Positions 62,471 to 64,000 of a stretch of 64,000 nucleotides of DNA are shown piece after piece; positions within the stretch are counted from its first letter, which is position 1, and each line of letters opens with the position of its first letter. The stretch spans positions 124,001-188,000 of the forward strand of contig NZ_JBQEON010000001.1 in assembly GCF_052045245.1 (NCBI RefSeq). The letters are read 5' to 3'. Source of the stretch: Burkholderia sp052045245. GTDB taxonomy: Bacteria; Pseudomonadota; Gammaproteobacteria; Burkholderiales; Burkholderiaceae. The notes beneath the pieces were generated by a model, which was given only the letters and a program-made list of their open reading frames with translations, was not told where the DNA came from and did not search any database. The translations under genes were made by a program, and so were the position numbers.

Positions 62471-63992
62471 GGATACCGTGATCCTCGCCGACTGGCTCTC
62501 CGCCCGTCTCGACCGCAGCTCGTCCGAGCCGATGTACCGGCAACTGCTGCAACAGATGCAGCAAGCCATCCTCACCGGGGAATTGGGGCCAGGCACGAAG
62601 CTGCCGAGTTCGCGCACGCTGGCGGCCGACCTGTCGATCGCGCGCAATACCGTGCTCCACGTGTACGACCAGCTGACCGCCGAAGGCTACGTGCTGACCA
62701 CGACCGGCAGCGGTACCTACGTGGCCGACACGCGCCCGGACGCCGCCGCGATTCGCGTGCCGGGCGCCGCATCGGCGTCGCCCGACGCCGGCACGGCACC
62801 GCTGCCGGACGCGCAGGGCGGCCTGTCGGCGCGCGGCCGGCAACTGATCGAGCACGCGGGGGTGTCGCGGCGCCAGTGGGGCGCGTTCATGCCGGGCGTG
62901 CCGGACGTATCGGAATTCCCGAGTCGCACGTGGAGCCGCCTGCAGGCGCGGCTGTGGAAGGAAGCGAATCCCGAGCTGCTGACCTACGCGCCGGGCGGCG
63001 GCTACCGGCCGCTGCGCCGCGCGCTCGCCGACTACCTGCGCGTCGCCCGCTCGGTCAAATGCTCGCCGGACCAGGTGATCATCACGACCGGCATCCACCA
63101 GTCGATCGACCTCGCGGTGCGGCTGCTGTCCGACATCGGCGATCGCGCGTGGGTCGAGGAGCCGTGCTACTGGGGCGTGCGCAGCGTGCTGCAGGCGACC
63201 GGCCTCACGCTCATGCCGGTGCCGGTCGACCAGGAAGGCCTCGACCCGAGCGCGGGCGACATGCAGCATCCGCCGCGGCTCGTGCTCGTCACGCCGTCGC
63301 ATCAGTATCCGCTCGGGATGGTGATGAGCCTCGCGCGGAGGCGGATGCTGCTCGAGTACGCACGTCAGCACCGCTGCTGGATCATCGAAGACGACTACGA
63401 CAGCGAATTCCGCTACGGCAGCCGCCCGCTCGCGTCGCTGCAAGGGCTCGACGACGGCGGCCGCGTGATCTACGTCGGCAGCCTCGGCAAGATGCTGTTT
63501 CCCGGCCTGCGGATGGGCTACATGGTCGTGCCCGAGCACCTGGTCGACACGTTCCGCACCGGGCTGTCGGAGCTGTATCGCGAGGGCCAGCTGATGCAGC
63601 AGGCGGTGCTCGCCGAGTTCATCATGGACGGGCACCTGACTTCGCACGTCAGGCGGATGCGCACGCTGTACGGCGAGCGCCGGCAACTGCTGATCGATGC
63701 GATCCATGCACGCTTCGGCGACGCACTGCCCGTGATGGGTGACGAGGCCGGCCTGCATCTCGTGCTCGGCCTGCCCGACACCTGCGACGATCGCGCGGTC
63801 ACGCAAAGCGCGTTCGACGCGGGCGTGATCGTGCGCCCGCTCACCAGCTACTACAGCAGCCTGGACACCGCGCGGCACGGGCTGCTGCTCGGCTATGCGT
63901 GCGTCGCGCACGAAAGCATCGGCCCCGCGTTCGACACGCTCGCGGCAACCATCGAGCAGCATCTGCCGCGGCACTTCACGCGCGCGGCATGA
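62469..63992 (+). CDS. MocR-type regulator (GntR HTH fused to aminotransferase domain)
   Basis: Predicted 507-aa regulator. The GntR-type HTH (residues about 15-85: SSEPMYRQLLQQMQQAILTG, LPSSRTLAADLSIARNTVLH) is joined by a linker to a type I aminotransferase fold (residues about 130-505) with the PLP lysine near K341 (GSLGKMLFPGLRMGY). Such proteins sense amino compounds, for example GABA, through PLP. It is divergent from the polyamine-type transporter and probably controls it. Start TTG 62469 is chosen because an ATG at 62400 lies upstream of the likely -10 box; GTG 62478 is another option. Confidence 0.88.
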   Translation: MDTVILADWLSARLDRSSSEPMYRQLLQQMQQAILTGELGPGTKLPSSRTLAADLSIARNTVLHVYDQLTAEGYVLTTTGSGTYVADTRPDAAAIRVPGAASASPDAGTAPLPDAQGGLSARGRQLIEHAGVSRRQWGAFMPGVPDVSEFPSRTWSRLQARLWKEANPELLTYAPGGGYRPLRRALADYLRVARSVKCSPDQVIITTGIHQSIDLAVRLLSDIGDRAWVEEPCYWGVRSVLQATGLTLMPVPVDQEGLDPSAGDMQHPPRLVLVTPSHQYPLGMVMSLARRRMLLEYARQHRCWIIEDDYDSEFRYGSRPLASLQGLDDGGRVIYVGSLGKMLFPGLRMGYMVVPEHLVDTFRTGLSELYREGQLMQQAVLAEFIMDGHLTSHVRRMRTLYGERRQLLIDAIHARFGDALPVMGDEAGLHLVLGLPDTCDDRAVTQSAFDAGVIVRPLTSYYSSLDTARHGLLLGYACVAHESIGPAFDTLAATIEQHLPRHFTRAA

Positions 63993-64000
63993 TCGCATGC

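Overview
The window is high-GC bacterial chromosomal DNA and fits a member of the Burkholderia cepacia complex; synteny from memory suggests its second chromosome. Three things point there: a cepacian 'bce-II' exopolysaccharide cluster, a DNA methyltransferase lodged between trpB and trpA, and an sdh-gltA-mdh-acnA block of the Burkholderia type. I see no tRNA, rRNA, CRISPR array or prophage.

Layout. 1-1.0 kb: the tail of a glyoxalase-fold protein and a histone-tailed HU protein. 1.2-15.5 kb: a nine-gene exopolysaccharide cluster on both strands, with GDP-rhamnose synthesis (bceN, bceM), UDP-glucose synthesis (bceT), a two-domain glycosyltransferase (bceR), a flippase (bceQ), a secreted propeller-like protein (bceP) and three acyltransferases (bceO, bceS, bceU). 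15.5-34.2 kb, all on the minus strand: a long conserved biosynthetic gene string, in transcription order leuC-entericidin-leuD-leuB-asd-fimV-truA-trpF-trpB-methyltransferase-trpA-accD-folC-dedD-cvpA-purF-metZ. Terminators cut it into several units. 34.4-38.8 kb: a cupin, a glutathione S-transferase, and a minus-strand set of dimethylargininase, Lrp regulator and amino-acid permease.

39-52.5 kb is a TCA-cycle region. gntR, sdhCDAB, sdhE and gltA lie on the minus strand. mdh, a CitE-like lyase, a small secreted protein, a PrpD-like dehydratase and acnA lie on the plus strand. A perfect 16-bp palindrome in the gntR/mdh divergent promoter is the best candidate operator for the block. 52.6-53.8 kb is an ArsR-led three-gene operon with ATGA overlaps.

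54.5-57.8 kb holds a sedolisin (S53) protease gene split by an IS200/IS605-family element. The insertion is precise: removing it restores a 579-aa frame with all catalytic residues. The element keeps an intact tnpB and a recognisable omega-RNA end, and it is flanked by TTGAT, but its tnpA is reduced to fragments. 57.9-64 kb is a polyamine-type ABC transporter operon (ATPase, binding protein, two permeases) divergent from a MocR-type regulator.

No wholly unknown system is evident. The items most worth a second look are the TnpB element whose predicted guide matches the uninterrupted protease allele, the methyltransferase and 34-bp dyad inside the trp operon, the 44-bp inverted repeat upstream of leuC, and the palindrome controlling the TCA block. 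One undetermined base (N, 40614) breaks the sdhE frame and is probably an assembly fault.
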